Assembly: GCA_963839725.1 (NCBI GenBank)
Contig: CAWIWT010000007.1
Location: forward strand, 124,001-188,000
Length of the DNA stretch: 64,000 nucleotides
Reading direction: 5' to 3'
DNA from: Kumtagia sp963839725
GTDB taxonomy: Bacteria > Pseudomonadota > Alphaproteobacteria > Rhizobiales > Rhizobiaceae
Both the position numbers and the translations under genes were made by a program. The notes below the pieces were generated by a model. It had not been told where the DNA came from. It saw only the letters and a list, made by a program, of their open reading frames with translations, and ran no database searches. Shown in pieces: positions 62,564 to 64,000 of this stretch. Positions within the stretch are counted from its first letter, which is position 1; the number at the start of each line of letters is the position of its first letter.

Positions 62564-63256
62564 TCAGGCTTCAATGACGTCCCGGACCAGTACGAAAGCT
62601 TCAGCTGCCGGGCGATGGACGGTAGCGCCGCGCAGCGTCGCCAGTGCCGCCAGTGTTTCGAGTGATCGTTCGTGTGGTGCGGCGCGAACCTGCGAGCCGA
62701 ACTGCCGCATTGCCTGCAGCTTTAGTTCGAGCGTTTCGGTGATATCAATAAAAAGGTTGGGTGTGAAGGCGGGGGTCAGAAACGGAGCGTTCCAGTTGGT
62801 TTCAGACAAGGTTTCGTAGGCGAGTATCGTTGCCGGGTAGGCGGCCTGATGCGGCCGCGATGCCACCATAACGGCCTCGAACACCAGCTGATGGTCAACA
62901 TGAATGTCTCCGACAAACGGCGTGAGGACGGTCGCTGGATCGACCTCCATGACTGTGGCGCGCAGAGCGGCGTTGAGCGCATGGCGGGGTGTTTCCGCGA
63001 GCATCGCGGCAGGCAACTCAAGCCACCGGGTTTCGCGTACGCCCAGCAGCCTGTGCGCCTGTTCGGCTTCGCCTTTTACCCGCGCTACATGTTCGGCCGA
63101 GTATTCCGGAGGCTGGCCGCTAGTTACGACGGCGACAACAACGTCAAGGCCCGTCTTGGCGAGCCGCGCTATCGTCCCTCCTGCGCCAAGAACCTCATCG
63201 TCCGGATGCGGCGCGATCACCAAAGTACGCCCAAAGGTCTCTAACCGCTTGGACAT
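62564..63256 (-). CDS. PIG-L family deacetylase
   Basis: This 230-aa zinc-dependent LmbE/PIG-L protein has TLVIAPHPDDEVLGAGGTIA with the metal motif PHPDDE, and FVGDIHVDHQLVFEAVMVAS with the HxxH-type ligand. The family removes N-acetyl groups from GlcNAc-type sugars. ATG 63256 is chosen; a TTG at 63274 would add six residues. It lies 18 bp upstream of the DegT gene in the same direction. Confidence 0.9.
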   Translation of the reverse strand: MSKRLETFGRTLVIAPHPDDEVLGAGGTIARLAKTGLDVVVAVVTSGQPPEYSAEHVARVKGEAEQAHRLLGVRETRWLELPAAMLAETPRHALNAALRATVMEVDPATVLTPFVGDIHVDHQLVFEAVMVASRPHQAAYPATILAYETLSETNWNAPFLTPAFTPNLFIDITETLELKLQAMRQFGSQVRAAPHERSLETLAALATLRGATVHRPAAEAFVLVRDVIEA

Positions 63257-63435
63257 CCGCTGCTTAAACCCCAATCTGCATTACAGACGCCCCGTTCTGA
63301 TCCGGACTGCGAAAATGCGTTCCCGCGCACCTCGCCTCGTAAATCAGACAATCATGTCTAAGTTTCAGCCAACACCCTGCGCTTGCAAATGAGCGCCAAG
63401 CGCAGGGCTTGTCAGTTAAACCCCTTTGTAGAATC

Positions 63436-64000
63436 CTATTCCACCTGCGTCGATTGCCGGCTGGAAAGACGTTCAGGTTTGATACCCTCCTGAACGTGCG
63501 GCGAGGGTACGACGTTGCGCAGCCAGCCCGACAGATCGTAGCCCGCCAGCCTCCCAAGTGCCTCGGCTTCCGGTTCATAGTGGTCAATCAGTCGCTGCCG
63601 CAAATGGTCCGGGAAAGCCGGGTAGTCGATTTCCTGCACGAGGGACGCGTGCACTTTCTTAAACAGCGGATTCTCGCGGAACGGCTTGACCACCGGCTTC
63701 AACGAGCCGAAGGCACGGCGCAGCGTTGGGCTTAGCATGGGCACGCTCTTGTCCTTGACCTTGGCCCTGACGAAGTTGCCGCTCTGTTCGGCGGGAAGAC
63801 CAACGAAGCTGCGGACGGCCGCAAGCTGCTCCACTGGCCTGACCTTGATGGTTTCGTAGAACGTGACCAGAATGTTCTTCGAGGGAAACCGGTCATAGTA
63901 CGCCTCGAGCTGACGGCTGTAGTATCCGGCGCTGATCAGCCGCGTCTTCTGCTCGTCGCGAGGATCGAGATAGCGTTCGATGTTCCGCCCGACCTCGCCG
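63436..64000 (-). CDS. sulfotransferase family protein, 5' end beyond the window
   Basis: About 188 C-terminal codons are present. GEVGRNIERYLDPRDEQ begins at the window edge, followed by RLISAGYYSRQLEAYYDRFP, NILVTFYETIKVRP and VEQLAAVRSFVGLP. These match the second half of PAPS-dependent sulfotransferases (G-x-Y-x3-L plus the 3'-phosphate-binding region); the N-terminal PAPS loop lies outside. It would sulfate the polysaccharide or its lipid-linked unit, using PAPS from CysD/CysNC. The gene is the first visible member of the minus-strand cluster. Confidence 0.85.
   Translation of the reverse strand, partial: GEVGRNIERYLDPRDEQKTRLISAGYYSRQLEAYYDRFPSKNILVTFYETIKVRPVEQLAAVRSFVGLPAEQSGNFVRAKVKDKSVPMLSPTLRRAFGSLKPVVKPFRENPLFKKVHASLVQEIDYPAFPDHLRQRLIDHYEPEAEALGRLAGYDLSGWLRNVVPSPHVQEGIKPERLSSRQSTQVE

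Noticed and set aside
1..64000. CRISPR array, toxin-antitoxin, phage or restriction-type defence system
   Set aside because: I saw no regularly spaced repeats, nuclease, methylase, recombinase or phage structural genes. The only mobile DNA is the IS/MITE stack at 18.5-21 kb.

Overview
The window looks like a chromosomal segment of an alphaproteobacterium of the Hyphomicrobiales (Rhizobiales), most likely close to Mesorhizobium, Aminobacter or other Phyllobacteriaceae. This is inferred from high G+C, many ATGA/GTGA start-stop overlaps, the glnK-amtB-tesB-ubiH order, an sdhCDA-x-sdhB operon, the htpX-rsmB-heparinase-purH order and the bdhA-patatin pair. No rRNA, tRNA or CRISPR array was seen.

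Layout. 1-4 kb: MFS_3 exporter, 3-hydroxybutyrate dehydrogenase and a patatin-like lipase. 4-13 kb: a TetR regulator with a clear palindromic operator, divergent from an isoquinoline-1-oxidoreductase-type molybdenum hydroxylase (iorA, a broken iorB, a dihaem cytochrome c), followed by an RND efflux pair. 13-18.5 kb: MFS permease, glnK-amtB with a strong terminator, tesB and a UbiH-like monooxygenase. 18.5-21 kb: a nested mobile-element stack made of a 137-bp MITE-like element with TA ends, an IS5-type element flanked by CTAG duplications, and a decayed IS630 transposase. 21-24 kb: small stress and metabolic genes (YbaK, YciI, OsmC, YceH). 24-28 kb: succinate dehydrogenase, with an extra small membrane gene between sdhA and sdhB. 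28-30 kb: PBP1A. 30-32.6 kb: a degraded stretch with remnants of a DNA ligase, a TonB-dependent receptor and a probable CHASE2 protein. 32.7-36.5 kb: a secreted protein, an uncharacterised two-gene module (coiled periplasmic membrane protein plus membrane-tethered ClpP-fold protein) and a diguanylate cyclase. 36.6-49 kb: glycosyltransferase, leuC, purH, heparinase II/III, rsmB, htpX, SDHAF4-like, transglutaminase and TadG-like genes.

49-64 kb, all on the minus strand, is a surface-polysaccharide locus. It holds a sulfotransferase (cut by the right edge), PIG-L deacetylase, DegT aminotransferase, ATP-grasp ligase, HAD phosphatase, Wzx-type flippase, glycosyltransferase, a WbpM/FlaA1-type dehydratase and a PL10-like lyase. 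The last two run almost without gaps into cysD, cysNC and cysQ. Together these read as synthesis of an amino-sugar-containing, sulfated polysaccharide with its own PAPS supply and PAP recycling. This locus, the sdh accessory gene and the 33-35 kb module are the best candidates for undescribed biology. Several genes carry visible lesions: iorB (frameshift plus stop), the IS630 transposase, the IS passenger ORF and the remnants at 31.5-32.6 kb.
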